From NCBI GenBank assembly GCA_944380725.1, contig CALWIK010000020.1:62001-126000 (forward strand): a stretch of DNA of 64,000 nt, read 5' to 3'. Both the position numbers and the translations under genes were made by a program. Shown piece after piece: positions 53,879-64,000 of this stretch (its first letter is position 1; every line of letters starts with the position of its first letter). The notes below the pieces were generated by a model. That model ran no database searches. It was given only the letters and a program-made list of their open reading frames with translations, and was not told the DNA's origin. Source of the DNA: an uncultured Clostridia bacterium. Lineage in GTDB: Bacteria > Bacillota > Clostridia > Oscillospirales > Acutalibacteraceae.

Positions 53879-55336
53879 ATGTTTTTAGGCAAATATTTCA
53901 AAAATAAACAGAAAATTTTCATGTCAGGAATTATAGTTGCGTTAATTATTTGCTTTACTATATTTTTAATACAATATAACAACAGAATAAGTGCAATTGG
54001 ATGGCATGAATCAGAAAACGGAAAGTATTATATATTAGAAAACAATCAAAAAGCGTTAGGCTTTACAGACATTGATGGAAATACATATTATTTTGGCAAT
54101 GATGGATTTTTACGAACCTTTTGGCAAGAAATTGAAGGAGAAAAATATTATTTTGATTCTGATGGAGTTCTAAAAAAGGGTATACAAAAAATAAACGGCC
54201 TAGATTATCACTTTAATGAAGATACTGGAATTCTTTATACTGGCTTTAGAGATATAAATAACCAAAAATACTATTTTGATAATCAAGGCTTTGTTAAAAC
54301 TGGATTTTTAACTCTGAGTGGAAGAAAATACTTTCTTAACGATGATGGTTCGGTTCAAATAGGTTTAAAAGATATCGACTCTAAAGCATATTTTTTTGAT
54401 AACGATGGCGTCTTACAAACGGGACTAATATCAAAAGGAGATAATACATATTATGCGGATGAAGATGGCGTTTTGCAGACAGGGTATGTAGATTTAAATG
54501 GGAAAAATTTGTATTTTAGTGATTCACACAATTTAGCCAAAGGCTGGACAACAATAAATGGTGTAAATTATTATTTTAATAATAATGGTGAAAAAATTAC
54601 CGGCAAACAAGAAATTGACTCGCAAATATATTATTTAAATGATGATGGAGCATTAATTACTGGCTGGGTAAGTGAAAATGGTAAAAAATATTATAAAGAT
54701 AAGTATGGCAAAAATTTAGTTGGAACTCATAAAATTGGTAAAAAATTATATATTTTTGATAATTCAGGAGTATTAACCAGAATTCAAAATGTAGCTAAAG
54801 TAAAAAACAAAAAAGAAAATAAGGAAAGTAAAGAAAAAAATTCGCCCCAAAAGGACGAACCAAAACCAGAAGAATATCATGCTAAAACATATAATAACCC
54901 AGAATATAACATCTTGCCAATAAATGATGAATCAGATGAATTGGATATAGAATCCATAGAAGAAATATTATATGATACAGGCAATAAACCACTTAATATA
55001 AGTTCTATATTAGATTCTACTGGAAATAACTTAATTAATATTTATAATTATGTGCGCAATAATATGCATTATATTAATGCGCCAGGAGGAACCACTGAAG
55101 AATTAGTTAATTTTGCACTAGAAAATGGAGGGGGAACCTCTCAGCACTATGCCGCGTTAATGTATAAGTTGTTGAATAAAGCAGGATACAATGCCAAAAT
55201 AATTCAAGGTTCTTTGCGAGGCTACCCACATTATTGGAATAAGGTTGAATCAAATGGAGTTTGGTATCATACAGACACATTGCTTGGTAAGTATATGATA
55301 ACAGAAGATCAGCTTGGTGCGGCATATTGTTATTAA
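53879..55336 (+). CDS. Membrane-anchored cell-wall-binding repeat protein with transglutaminase-like domain
   Basis: The protein has 485 residues from the ATG at 53879, which follows GGGAG. N-terminal signal anchor (~15-32), then about 13 tandem ~20-residue choline/glucan-binding type repeats (~40-300; pattern G..YYFD.DG.L.TG), a Lys/Glu-rich linker (~300-335) and a C-terminal transglutaminase-like domain (~365-485). In that domain the His (PHYWNKV) and Asp (WYHTDTLLG) of the catalytic triad are present, but the Cys position reads GGGTSQHYAAL, that is Ser. It may be a binding domain, or use Ser. Divergent from the Nif11-leader genes. Confidence 0.85.
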   Translation: MFLGKYFKNKQKIFMSGIIVALIICFTIFLIQYNNRISAIGWHESENGKYYILENNQKALGFTDIDGNTYYFGNDGFLRTFWQEIEGEKYYFDSDGVLKKGIQKINGLDYHFNEDTGILYTGFRDINNQKYYFDNQGFVKTGFLTLSGRKYFLNDDGSVQIGLKDIDSKAYFFDNDGVLQTGLISKGDNTYYADEDGVLQTGYVDLNGKNLYFSDSHNLAKGWTTINGVNYYFNNNGEKITGKQEIDSQIYYLNDDGALITGWVSENGKKYYKDKYGKNLVGTHKIGKKLYIFDNSGVLTRIQNVAKVKNKKENKESKEKNSPQKDEPKPEEYHAKTYNNPEYNILPINDESDELDIESIEEILYDTGNKPLNISSILDSTGNNLINIYNYVRNNMHYINAPGGTTEELVNFALENGGGTSQHYAALMYKLLNKAGYNAKIIQGSLRGYPHYWNKVESNGVWYHTDTLLGKYMITEDQLGAAYCY

Positions 55337-55391
55337 ATTGCTACTTTTAATATTACTACGGTTTAAGCTTATAAATTTTCTTTTTAAATAA

Positions 55392-55643
55392 TTATTGTAT
55401 TTGAATTATCTCTTTAAGGGCTTTACACAACTGGTCAGGGCAAGAAGTTCCTCGGTCAGCACAATTGATCCCTTGACATTTGTTTATTACATCCTCAACT
55501 TTCATACCTTTTACTAAAGAGGAGATGCCTTGAGTGTTTCCGCTACATCCCCCTATAAATTTGACTTCCTTTATGATATCTTTTTCAACATTAACTATTA
55601 TTTGCCGAGAACAAGTTTTATTAGTTTTATAAGTATAAATCAT
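55392..55643 (-). CDS. TSCPD-domain protein (TIGR03905-like)
   Basis: Small protein of 83 residues with conserved Cys in GGCSGNTQGISSLVKGM and a CADRGTSCPDQL end, the TSCPD pattern. The domain is related to a C-terminal module of ribonucleotide reductases and is probably nucleic-acid- or metal-binding; role unknown. The ATG at 55643 (MIYTYKT) sits 8 bases after GAGG; a TTG at 55655 overlaps that site. Confidence 0.85.
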   Translation of the reverse strand: MIYTYKTNKTCSRQIIVNVEKDIIKEVKFIGGCSGNTQGISSLVKGMKVEDVINKCQGINCADRGTSCPDQLCKALKEIIQIQ

Positions 55644-55763
55644 AAATAACCTCAAACAAATTAAATTTTTTTATAAATTCTTATTCATTTTTGAATTCAA
55701 TTTATATTATAAAATAGCTAAAACTTCTTGTCAATTTGATTTTTTTATCTATGCTAATATACT

Positions 55764-55792
55764 TTGTAAGTGTAGCTATTTTGTGTTATAAT
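55764..55792 (+). promoter_or_regulatory. Promoter for the dnaD-like gene
   Basis: TTGTAA (55764-55769), 17-base spacer, exact TATAAT (55787-55792). The expected transcript start falls right at the GAGGTG ribosome site, giving a very short leader. Confidence 0.6.
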
Positions 55793-55810
55793 AAATTTGA
55801 GGTGCAAAAA

Positions 55811-56794
55811 ATGAATTTATCTATTAATCTTGGTGCTTGGAATTCTATCTTTGCTGTTCCTTGCGATGTTGTTGACAAACATATAAAATTAGCCGGTGCT
55901 GCTCAGCTAAAAGTACTTTTATTTATATTAAGACATGCTGGGGAGAAAATTTCAACTATAGCAATTGCCAATGCCCTTTCTATGAGTGAGATCGATGTTA
56001 AAGATTCCATGCAGTATTGGCTAGAAACTAATATAATTTCAAAGGCTTCTTTGGCTAATTTTGATGAAAATTTTAATGTTAGCGGAGGAAATAGTAATAA
56101 CAATAATGTATGCGTTATTAGTAAAGAGATAAATAGGCTACCTTGTAGAACAGAAAAGCCTGATTCTGCATTTGTAGCAAAACGCATTGATGAGTCGGAT
56201 GAAATTTCTTTTTTAATGCAGGAAGCACAGATTATTTTATCGAGACCAATTTCAAATAGCGATAGTGCAACTTTATTAATGTTACACGATACAGATGGAC
56301 TGCCTGTCGATGTGATTTTAATGCTTATGCAATATGCTATTAGTATAGGTAAACGTAGTATGAAATATATTGAAAAAATGGCTATTTCTTGGGCTAATGA
56401 GGATATTGATACTATCGAAAAAGCAGAAAATAAAATTAGAGTTTTAGAAAATTATAGAAAAGCATGGGTGTCAGTTGAAAAAATAATCGGAATCGAACAC
56501 CGGGCACCGTCTTTAAAAGAAGACGAAACTGCTAATAGGTGGGTTAATATTTGGAAGATTTCTGATGATTTAATTAAAGAAGCTTACGATAGATGCGTAA
56601 ATTCTAAAGGAAAATATATATTAAGCTATATGGATGGAATTATTAAAAGATGGTATAGTAGCGGTATAAAAAATTTAACACAGGTTGTTGATAGTGATAA
56701 ACTAAAAAAATCTCAAAAGGAACAAGAGCAAAAAATTAAAGAAGAAACATCTTATGACATAGATGAGTATGAGCGTAATTATATGTACATATAA
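55811..56794 (+). CDS. DnaD-domain replication initiation protein
   Basis: DnaD-type primosome protein of 327 residues. N-terminal winged-helix-like domain (~20-85, LKVLLFILRHAGEKISTIAIANALSMS) and C-terminal DnaD-like domain (~215-320) with RWVNIWKISDDLIKEAYDRCVNSKGKYILSYMDGIIKRW-type pattern, the YxxxIxxxW end motif being clear. The ATG at 55811 follows GAGGTG; upstream in-frame codons lie in the promoter. The partner helicase loader follows 12 bases later. Confidence 0.9.
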   Translation: MNLSINLGAWNSIFAVPCDVVDKHIKLAGAAQLKVLLFILRHAGEKISTIAIANALSMSEIDVKDSMQYWLETNIISKASLANFDENFNVSGGNSNNNNVCVISKEINRLPCRTEKPDSAFVAKRIDESDEISFLMQEAQIILSRPISNSDSATLLMLHDTDGLPVDVILMLMQYAISIGKRSMKYIEKMAISWANEDIDTIEKAENKIRVLENYRKAWVSVEKIIGIEHRAPSLKEDETANRWVNIWKISDDLIKEAYDRCVNSKGKYILSYMDGIIKRWYSSGIKNLTQVVDSDKLKKSQKEQEQKIKEETSYDIDEYERNYMYI

Positions 56795-56806
56795 AGGAGC
56801 CTTTTT

Positions 56807-57811
56807 ATGGGAGTCAGTATTAAAATTTTGAAACAGGCTGAGGTTGAACTTGAAAACTTACGAAAAGTTAAGGAAAAAGAAAACGAGGCCAGAAAAAAAC
56901 AGTTTTATAAAAAATTTGTTAGGGCAGAGGAGATCGATCGTCAATTATCAAAAACAGCTATTAATGTAGCTAGAGCAGTTTTCCAAGGAGCTGATACTAA
57001 AAAATTGCTTGTAGAACTTAAGACTAAAAATTTAAAGCTACAAGATGAATTAAAATCGTTATTAAGAGCTGCAAAGTTGCCTGATGATTATTTAGAAATA
57101 AAATATAAGTGTAATAAATGCAAAGATGTCGGTTATTTAGACGGAATTATGTGTGATTGTTTAAGAGATTTAATAAAAAAGATTACTTATGATAAATTGA
57201 ATAAGCTATCACCGCTTTCTTTATCTACTTTTGAAACTTTTGATATTAATTATTATCCGGATAGGACTTCTACTGATGGTGTAAATATAAGGATGCACAT
57301 GGAGAATGTTTTTGATTTTTGTAAAAATTATGCTGATAAATTTAAACTTAATTCGCAAAATTTGTTCATACAAGGAGCGACGGGATTAGGAAAAACACAT
57401 TTATCTTTAGCCATAGCTAATAGAGTTATATCTTGTGGATATAATGTTATTTATGTTTCTACTCCAAATATTATTTCTCGACTAGAAAAAGAACATTTTA
57501 ATTATAATTTTCAAGAAGATGAAACAGAAAAATATTTAACTGAATGTGACCTTTTAATTTTGGATGACATGGGAACAGAATTTCAGACAAGTTTTTCTAG
57601 TTCTGTGATTTATAATATTATAAATTCAAGGATAATGTATAAAAAACCTACAATAATTAGTACAAATTTATCAATCAAAGAAGTTCAAGCAGCTTATTCT
57701 AAACGATTAGTATCTAGAATCATGGGAAATTTTAAGAGACTGTTTTTTTTGGGGAGCGATATTAGGCAGTTATCTTACACAAAAAATAAAAACAATGATA
57801 CTTTTTTATAA
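56807..57811 (+). CDS. DnaC/DnaI-type helicase loader
   Basis: AAA+ ATPase that loads the replicative helicase. The 334-residue protein has an N-terminal helical region, a zinc site (CNKCKDVGYLDGIMCDC, ~104-120), Walker A GATGLGKTH (~189-197), Walker B LLILDDMGTE and the IISTNLS sensor-1 followed by RLVSRIMGN. It pairs with the DnaD-like gene as in many Clostridia and B. subtilis dnaB-dnaI. Confidence 0.92.
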   Translation: MGVSIKILKQAEVELENLRKVKEKENEARKKQFYKKFVRAEEIDRQLSKTAINVARAVFQGADTKKLLVELKTKNLKLQDELKSLLRAAKLPDDYLEIKYKCNKCKDVGYLDGIMCDCLRDLIKKITYDKLNKLSPLSLSTFETFDINYYPDRTSTDGVNIRMHMENVFDFCKNYADKFKLNSQNLFIQGATGLGKTHLSLAIANRVISCGYNVIYVSTPNIISRLEKEHFNYNFQEDETEKYLTECDLLILDDMGTEFQTSFSSSVIYNIINSRIMYKKPTIISTNLSIKEVQAAYSKRLVSRIMGNFKRLFFLGSDIRQLSYTKNKNNDTFL

Positions 57812-57970
57812 AAAAATTAAAAAGGGGATTTCGATTTTCCTTTGAAAGCCCTAAAAGACACAAGGAGCAAGCTCTTTTGAATCTGTGGGTGTGATTTTGG
57901 AATGTTTTGTAAGGCTATAGATTTTGTTTATAAGGTGTCTTAGTTTATTTTAATTTTTTTTATTATAGTA

Positions 57971-57999
57971 TTGACAAATTATTCTTTTGGTGGTAAATT
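57971..57999 (+). promoter_or_regulatory. Promoter of the hrcA-grpE-dnaK-dnaJ operon
   Basis: TTGACA (57971-57976), 17-base spacer, TAAATT (57994-57999), just upstream of the CIRCE element. Confidence 0.75.
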
Positions 58000-58010
58000 A
58001 TAAGTTGTGA

Positions 58011-58037
58011 TTAGCACTCATGCTTATCGAGTGCTAA
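58011..58037. promoter_or_regulatory. CIRCE operator, HrcA binding site
   Basis: Exact TTAGCACTC-N9-GAGTGCTAA inverted repeat, starting 12 bases after the -10 box. This is the established HrcA target and predicts heat induction of the operon. Confidence 0.97.
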
Positions 58038-58064
58038 TGTTTTTGATCAGAAGGGAGGCTGTTT

Positions 58065-59096
58065 ATGGAGCTTTCTGATAGAAAAATGAAAATATTATCT
58101 GAGGTTGTTAATAACTATATTCAATATGCAGAACCTATTAGCTCTAAGATGTTGTGCAGTTTGCTGAATTTTTCAGTTTCTTCCGCTACAATACGGAATG
58201 AACTTGCTGAACTTACAGACCTTGGATTGCTTGAACAACCCCACACTTCTGCGGGGAGGATTCCTTCGCATCTCGGATATAGACTGTATATAAATAAGCT
58301 GATGGGAAAGTATTATTTAACTAAAAAAAATAAAGAGCATATTAATTCAATATTAAATTTAGATGAAATAGATCCGGAGATACTTTTAAAAAATGCGACG
58401 AGTCTTTTGGCTGATATGACTAAGTTTGCCGTTATTTCTACTGGTGTATGTACTCAAGAAGATTATGTGAAAAATATAAAGTTAGTTCAAGTAGGCAAAT
58501 GTACTGCGATGATTATTCTTACTACTTCTTCTGGTTTAGTAAAAAATAAATTATTTCGTTGTGAATTTTTGTTAACAGATAATATTTTGGATAGGTTTAA
58601 TAATATTTTAGTTGAAAAATTTGTTGGCTTATCGTTAAAAGAAATAACGCAGGCTTATATTCAGTCTACGGCGGCTTCTTTGGAAGAGTTAGCATTTTTT
58701 ATGACGGATGTTCTTGATGCGTTGCTCGAAATTTCAGAGCTGGCTTCTAGAACAGATTTGCATTTTGATGGTCAAATAAATTTATTATCACTACCAGAGT
58801 ATGATCAGCAGTCTGCAATAAAATTGATGAACTTATTTAATTATTCTGACGACATTGTAGACTTGTTTTTAATGAATGATGATAATAAAACCCATGTATT
58901 TATTGGAGAAGAAATGCATCACGAAGAATTAGATCAATCTAGTATTATAATTACAAGGTATGTTGTCGACAAGGCTAATTATGGTATTATTGGAGTTGTG
59001 GGACCAACAAGGATGAATTATACTAAGTTGATTGCTAAGCTTGAGTATATTGCATATTTAGTTGGTAATAAACTAAACAACATTCTTGAAGGATAA
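58065..59096 (+). CDS. hrcA: Heat-inducible transcription repressor HrcA
   Basis: DNA-binding repressor that recognises CIRCE and depends on GroEL. The 343-residue protein has an N-terminal winged helix (~3-75, YIQYAEPISSKML and SSATIRNELAELTDLGLLEQPHTSAGRIPS) and a C-terminal GAF-like domain ending GIIGVVGPTRMNYTKLI. AAGGGAGG ribosome site. Autoregulated through the adjacent CIRCE. Confidence 0.97.
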   Translation: MELSDRKMKILSEVVNNYIQYAEPISSKMLCSLLNFSVSSATIRNELAELTDLGLLEQPHTSAGRIPSHLGYRLYINKLMGKYYLTKKNKEHINSILNLDEIDPEILLKNATSLLADMTKFAVISTGVCTQEDYVKNIKLVQVGKCTAMIILTTSSGLVKNKLFRCEFLLTDNILDRFNNILVEKFVGLSLKEITQAYIQSTAASLEELAFFMTDVLDALLEISELASRTDLHFDGQINLLSLPEYDQQSAIKLMNLFNYSDDIVDLFLMNDDNKTHVFIGEEMHHEELDQSSIIITRYVVDKANYGIIGVVGPTRMNYTKLIAKLEYIAYLVGNKLNNILEG

Positions 59097-59118
59097 TGAA
59101 GATTGGGAGGAATAAATT

Positions 59119-59664
59119 TTGAAAGAAGAAATAAAAATAGAGAACTCTGAGAATGAAAAAGAAAATATAACAACAGAAAAACAAACAGAACAAGAAATAA
59201 TCGATGAAAATCAAGAAATTTTTAAAAAATTGGAAGATTTGCAAAATGAATTAAAACTTCAGAGTGAAAGATTTTTAAGGCTAGCTGCAGAGTATGATAA
59301 TTATAGAAAACGCAGTGAAAAAGATAAAGTTTTAATTTATGGAGATGCAAAAGCAAAAACTGTTGTAGAAATTCTACCTATTGCTGATTGTATTGAGAGA
59401 GCTATTGAATCTAGCAAAGAAGCTGACCCGGAATATAAAAAAGGTCTAGAGATGTTAAATGAACAATTTTTAGTTACTCTTTCTAAACTAGGTGTAAATT
59501 CTTTTGGTGAAGTTGGAGAAAAGTTTGATCCAAATTTGCATAATGCTATATCTCATATTGAAAATGAAGAATTTGATGAGAATGTTGTATCTCAAGTCTT
59601 TCAAAAGGGGTATAGACTTGGAGATAGAATTATTAGACATGCGATGGTTTCTGTTGCTAATTAG
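59119..59664 (+). CDS. grpE: Nucleotide exchange factor GrpE
   Basis: Exchanges ADP for ATP on DnaK. Of 181 residues, the first ~45 are Glu/Lys-rich and disordered, followed by the long dimer helix (RFLRLAAEYDNYRKRSEKD) and the beta domain (GEKFDPNLHNAISHIE, VFQKGYRLGDRIIRHAMVSV). TTG start at 59119 behind GGGAGGA. Confidence 0.96.
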   Translation: MKEEIKIENSENEKENITTEKQTEQEIIDENQEIFKKLEDLQNELKLQSERFLRLAAEYDNYRKRSEKDKVLIYGDAKAKTVVEILPIADCIERAIESSKEADPEYKKGLEMLNEQFLVTLSKLGVNSFGEVGEKFDPNLHNAISHIENEEFDENVVSQVFQKGYRLGDRIIRHAMVSVAN

Positions 59665-59717
59665 TGAAATATGCGGGAATACCGTTTTTAAAATTATAAG
59701 ATAAAATTTGGAGGTAA

Positions 59718-61571
<1,854 letters not shown>

Positions 61572-61590
61572 ATAAACGAGTTTTATCTTG

Positions 61591-61637
61591 TTGAATCCCT
61601 TAGCCAAATTTTTAATTTATATGGTTGAGGGATTCAA
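61591..61637 (+). other. 16-bp hairpin between dnaK and dnaJ
   Basis: Arms 61591-61606 and 61622-61637 pair over 16 bases with two G-T wobbles; loop of 15. No T-run follows, so it is more likely an mRNA processing or stability element that separates dnaK from dnaJ than a full terminator. Confidence 0.6.
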
Positions 61638-61673
61638 ATAATAAGTAAAAAAGATTTTGGAGAGTGATAATTA

Positions 61674-62816
61674 TTGGCAGCAAAACGAGACTTCTATGAA
61701 GTCCTGGGGCTTTCAAAGGGAGCGTCTGAAGATGAGATAAAGAAGGCTTACAGAAAACTTGCAAAGAAATATCATCCGGACTTAAACCCCGGTAATAAAG
61801 AAGCGGAAGCAAAGTTTAAAGAAGTAAATGAGGCATATGAAGTTCTCTCGGATAGTGACAAAAAAGCAAGATATGATCAATTTGGCCATGCAGGGGTCGA
61901 TCCTTCATATGGAGGTGGCACATATGCAGGAGGCAACCCTTTTGGAGATGACTTCGACTTAGGAGATATTTTTGGCAGCTTTTTTGGCGGAGGATTTTCT
62001 TCTAGAAGGAGGGCTAATGCTCCAAAACGTGGTTCGGACTGTGAGGTTCGGATTTATATTTCTTTTGATGAGGCGGCGAAAGGCTGTAAGAAAGATGTTT
62101 CATATCGGGTGATAGAAAAATGTCCAGATTGTAATGGTTCGGGTGCTAGTAATGGAACTTCTGCAAAGACGTGTCCGGTTTGCCATGGAACAGGTCAAAG
62201 TAAAGTCACTCAACGGACACCGTTTGGAGTGATTCAGACATCTCGTACTTGTGAAAGATGTAGTGGGAGAGGAAAAATAATCGAAAATCCTTGTCATAAA
62301 TGTTCAGGGACAGGAAGAATTCAAAACAGCAAAAAAGTTGAGGTTAATATTCCTGCAGGAATTGATAATGGTCAAATCCTAAATGTAAGTAATCATGGCA
62401 ATGCAGGTATTAATGGAGGGCCGTACGGTGATTTGCATGTTTATATTAATGTTCAGCCTCATCCTATTTTTGAACGCCGAGGTTTTGACATTTGGTGTGA
62501 AATTCCGATTACTTTTGTTCAGGCCGCGTTGGGAGCCGAAGTTACTGTTCCCACAATTGATGGAAGGGTTAGATACACAATTCATGAAGGCACACAGCCG
62601 GGAGATGTTTTTAAACTTAGAGGAAAAGGTATAGAACGTTTGGGAGCTCGTGGGCGTGGGGATCAATTTGTTAAAGTGAATATAGAGATTCCAAGGAATC
62701 TATCTCAAAGTCAAAAAGAAATTTTGAAAAATTTTGAAAGTGAGGCAAATGAAACAAATTATCAAAAAAGAAAAGGCTTTTTTGATAAATTAAAAAAGCT
62801 ATTTGGAGAAATTTAA
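61674..62816 (+). CDS. dnaJ: Chaperone DnaJ
   Basis: Hsp40 co-chaperone of 380 residues. J domain (~4-70) with YHPDLN, Gly/Phe-rich region (~78-110), four zinc-binding repeats ([32 protein letters not shown]; ~145-215) and the substrate-binding C-terminal domain. Start is TTG at 61674 behind GGAGAG. Confidence 0.98.
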   Translation: MAAKRDFYEVLGLSKGASEDEIKKAYRKLAKKYHPDLNPGNKEAEAKFKEVNEAYEVLSDSDKKARYDQFGHAGVDPSYGGGTYAGGNPFGDDFDLGDIFGSFFGGGFSSRRRANAPKRGSDCEVRIYISFDEAAKGCKKDVSYRVIEKCPDCNGSGASNGTSAKTCPVCHGTGQSKVTQRTPFGVIQTSRTCERCSGRGKIIENPCHKCSGTGRIQNSKKVEVNIPAGIDNGQILNVSNHGNAGINGGPYGDLHVYINVQPHPIFERRGFDIWCEIPITFVQAALGAEVTVPTIDGRVRYTIHEGTQPGDVFKLRGKGIERLGARGRGDQFVKVNIEIPRNLSQSQKEILKNFESEANETNYQKRKGFFDKLKKLFGEI

Positions 62817-63743
62817 ATGAACTTTACTGAAATTATCTTAGAGATAAATGCAGCTGACATCGAAAATGCATCTGCAATTGCCAATGTCGTTGTGCCTTAT
62901 GGTATATATATTGAGGATTATTCTAATCTTGAGGCTGAGACAAAAGAAATTACTCATAGCAATCTTATAGATGAAAATTTGCTCTTAAAAGATAGAAATG
63001 TAGCATTGATTCATATTTATGTTTCAAAAGAATATAATGCTGTGGAGGCAATTGCATTTTTGCAGGAACGTCTTATTTCAAGCAAAATTAAGTATAAAAT
63101 CTCGACTAAGATATGTAAGATTCAAGACTACATAAATAACTGGAAAAAATATTTTAATCCATTTTGTGTTGGCAGTAGATTAGTTATTTGTCCTTCGTGG
63201 AAAAATCTCAGTTTTCACTATTCTGACCGTAAAGTTTTAAAAATTGATCCTGGTCTTGCATTTGGTACAGGGACACACGAAACAACACAGCTTTGTTTAG
63301 AGATGCTTGAAAAGCATGTAAAACAGAAAGATAATGTGCTTGATATAGGATGCGGTAGCGGGATATTATCGATAGCTTCAATATTACTTGGAGCCAACAA
63401 AGCAATAGGTGTAGACATAGACGAATTAGCGATCAAAACAGCAGCAGAAAATGCAAACATCAATAAGGTTAGTGATAAATTTATTGCGATTTACGGAAAT
63501 TTAATTGAAAAAATTAAAGGTAAGTTTGATATCATTTTTGCAAATTTAGTATCCGATGTTATAATTAAATTAAATAAGACAATAAAAAACTATATGCAAG
63601 AAAAATCCATATACATAATGAGCGGGATAATTGAAACATATAGAAATGATGTTATAAAGTCACTAGAATCAGATTTTGAAGTTGTTGATATAAAAAATAA
63701 AAATAGTTGGATAGCGATTGCTGTAAAACCAAGAAATAAATAA
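62817..63743 (+). CDS. prmA: Ribosomal protein L11 methyltransferase
   Basis: SAM-dependent methylation of ribosomal protein L11. N-terminal substrate domain (~1-95), then the methyltransferase with LAFGTGTHETTQLCL, motif I LDIGCGSGILSIA and FANLVSDVI in the NPPY-like position (NLVS, typical of PrmA N-x-x). 308 residues, normal length. The ATG directly follows the dnaJ stop. Confidence 0.95.
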   Translation: MNFTEIILEINAADIENASAIANVVVPYGIYIEDYSNLEAETKEITHSNLIDENLLLKDRNVALIHIYVSKEYNAVEAIAFLQERLISSKIKYKISTKICKIQDYINNWKKYFNPFCVGSRLVICPSWKNLSFHYSDRKVLKIDPGLAFGTGTHETTQLCLEMLEKHVKQKDNVLDIGCGSGILSIASILLGANKAIGVDIDELAIKTAAENANINKVSDKFIAIYGNLIEKIKGKFDIIFANLVSDVIIKLNKTIKNYMQEKSIYIMSGIIETYRNDVIKSLESDFEVVDIKNKNSWIAIAVKPRNK

Positions 63744-63759
63744 AAAAGGAAAAATAAAA

Positions 63760-64000
63760 ATGTTTAAATATGTTTCTAAAGTAATATTAAAACATATCTT
63801 TTATATTTTATCCCTTTTAATTATCTTTTTTATTTTATATATTTTAAAAATACCTTGTTTTTTTCGATTCCTTACAGGAGTTCCATGTCCTTCTTGTGGT
63901 ATGACTCGAGCGTTTATGGCGTTAATAAAACTAAAGTTAACCGATTCGTTTTATTACCACCCACTTTTAATTCCTTCTCTAATAACTGCTTTTATTGCTA
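63760..64000 (+). CDS. DUF2752-family membrane protein, 3' end cut off by window
   Basis: The ATG at 63760 begins an open frame that runs to the window edge (80 residues). It has a membrane helix (~15-35), the DUF2752 signature PCPSCGMTRA (~43-52) and the start of a second hydrophobic region with YHPLLIPS. Function of this family is unknown. Confidence 0.85.
   Translation, partial: MFKYVSKVILKHIFYILSLLIIFFILYILKIPCFFRFLTGVPCPSCGMTRAFMALIKLKLTDSFYYHPLLIPSLITAFIA

Noticed and set aside
54030..54780. Repetitive DNA as CRISPR or tandem repeat array
   Set aside because: The periodicity is about 60 bases in frame and comes from ~20-residue wall-binding repeats in the protein; units are too divergent for CRISPR and lie within one open frame.

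Overview
The window is AT-rich chromosomal DNA from a low-GC Gram-positive bacterium of the class Clostridia, most likely an Oscillospiraceae/Ruminococcaceae-type organism. The signs are a sepF-divIVA-ileS-lspA-rluD block, a YaaO-DarA-HolB-RicT-TrmN6-RsmI block, an HrcA/CIRCE-controlled grpE-dnaK-dnaJ-prmA operon, a clear sporulation sigma factor SigG, a MurE with a DAP-type-like motif, and many TTG/GTG starts behind strong GGAGG-type ribosome sites. There is no rRNA, phage, insertion sequence or CRISPR array. A reduced or host-associated lifestyle is possible (exported AAA+ protein, decaying fragments, a sparse version of several conserved operons), but this is inference.

Layout. 1-6.3 kb: end of an HlyD-like gene, then division (SepF, DivIVA), IleS, LspA and an RluD-type pseudouridine synthase. 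6.3-8.6 kb: a compact structured RNA or attenuator, an unknown membrane protein and a three-gene unknown operon. 8.7-15.1 kb: CBS protein, PLP decarboxylase, DarA, HolB, RicT, ferredoxin, TrmN6, RsmI. 15.1-21.4 kb: broken ribbon-helix-helix gene, M14 peptidase, SigG, LCP protein, a degenerate P-type ATPase-like protein and RlmB. 21.5-26.1 kb: a CAT-anticodon tRNA, MurE, MurF, an AGCS symporter. 26.2-32.5 kb: two small double-glycine peptides, RarA, GlyA, Alr and an AAA+ ATPase with a signal peptide. 32.6-38.8 kb: zinc-ribbon membrane protein, ECF S component, a substrate-binding protein paired with a sensor-MFS fusion, tRNA-Tyr, tRNA-Thr, a GH25-LysM lysozyme. 38.8-46.8 kb (minus): RecJ, RelA, MBL hydrolase, nucleoside kinase-like protein, QueT, TrkH. 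47-55.4 kb: accessory island. 55.4-64 kb: TSCPD protein, DnaD and DnaC-like replication proteins, the heat-shock operon, PrmA and a partial DUF2752 gene.

The most unusual part is the island at 47.0-55.4 kb. Three large proteins (about 316-605 residues) each start with a Nif11-type leader ending in VSGG at residue 86. Each leader is followed at once by a hydrophobic helix, and each protein ends in a related module. They are divergent from a membrane-anchored protein with about 13 cell-wall-binding repeats and a transglutaminase-like domain in which the catalytic Cys appears to be Ser. The region has been duplicated in tandem: one copy ends in a chimeric remnant joining the 5' part of the wall-binding gene to the 3' end of the neighbouring dicarboxylate symporter. 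With the two small double-glycine peptides at 26.2-26.7 kb, this suggests a secretion system using peptidase-containing ABC transporters to export large surface or effector proteins. No such transporter lies in the window.
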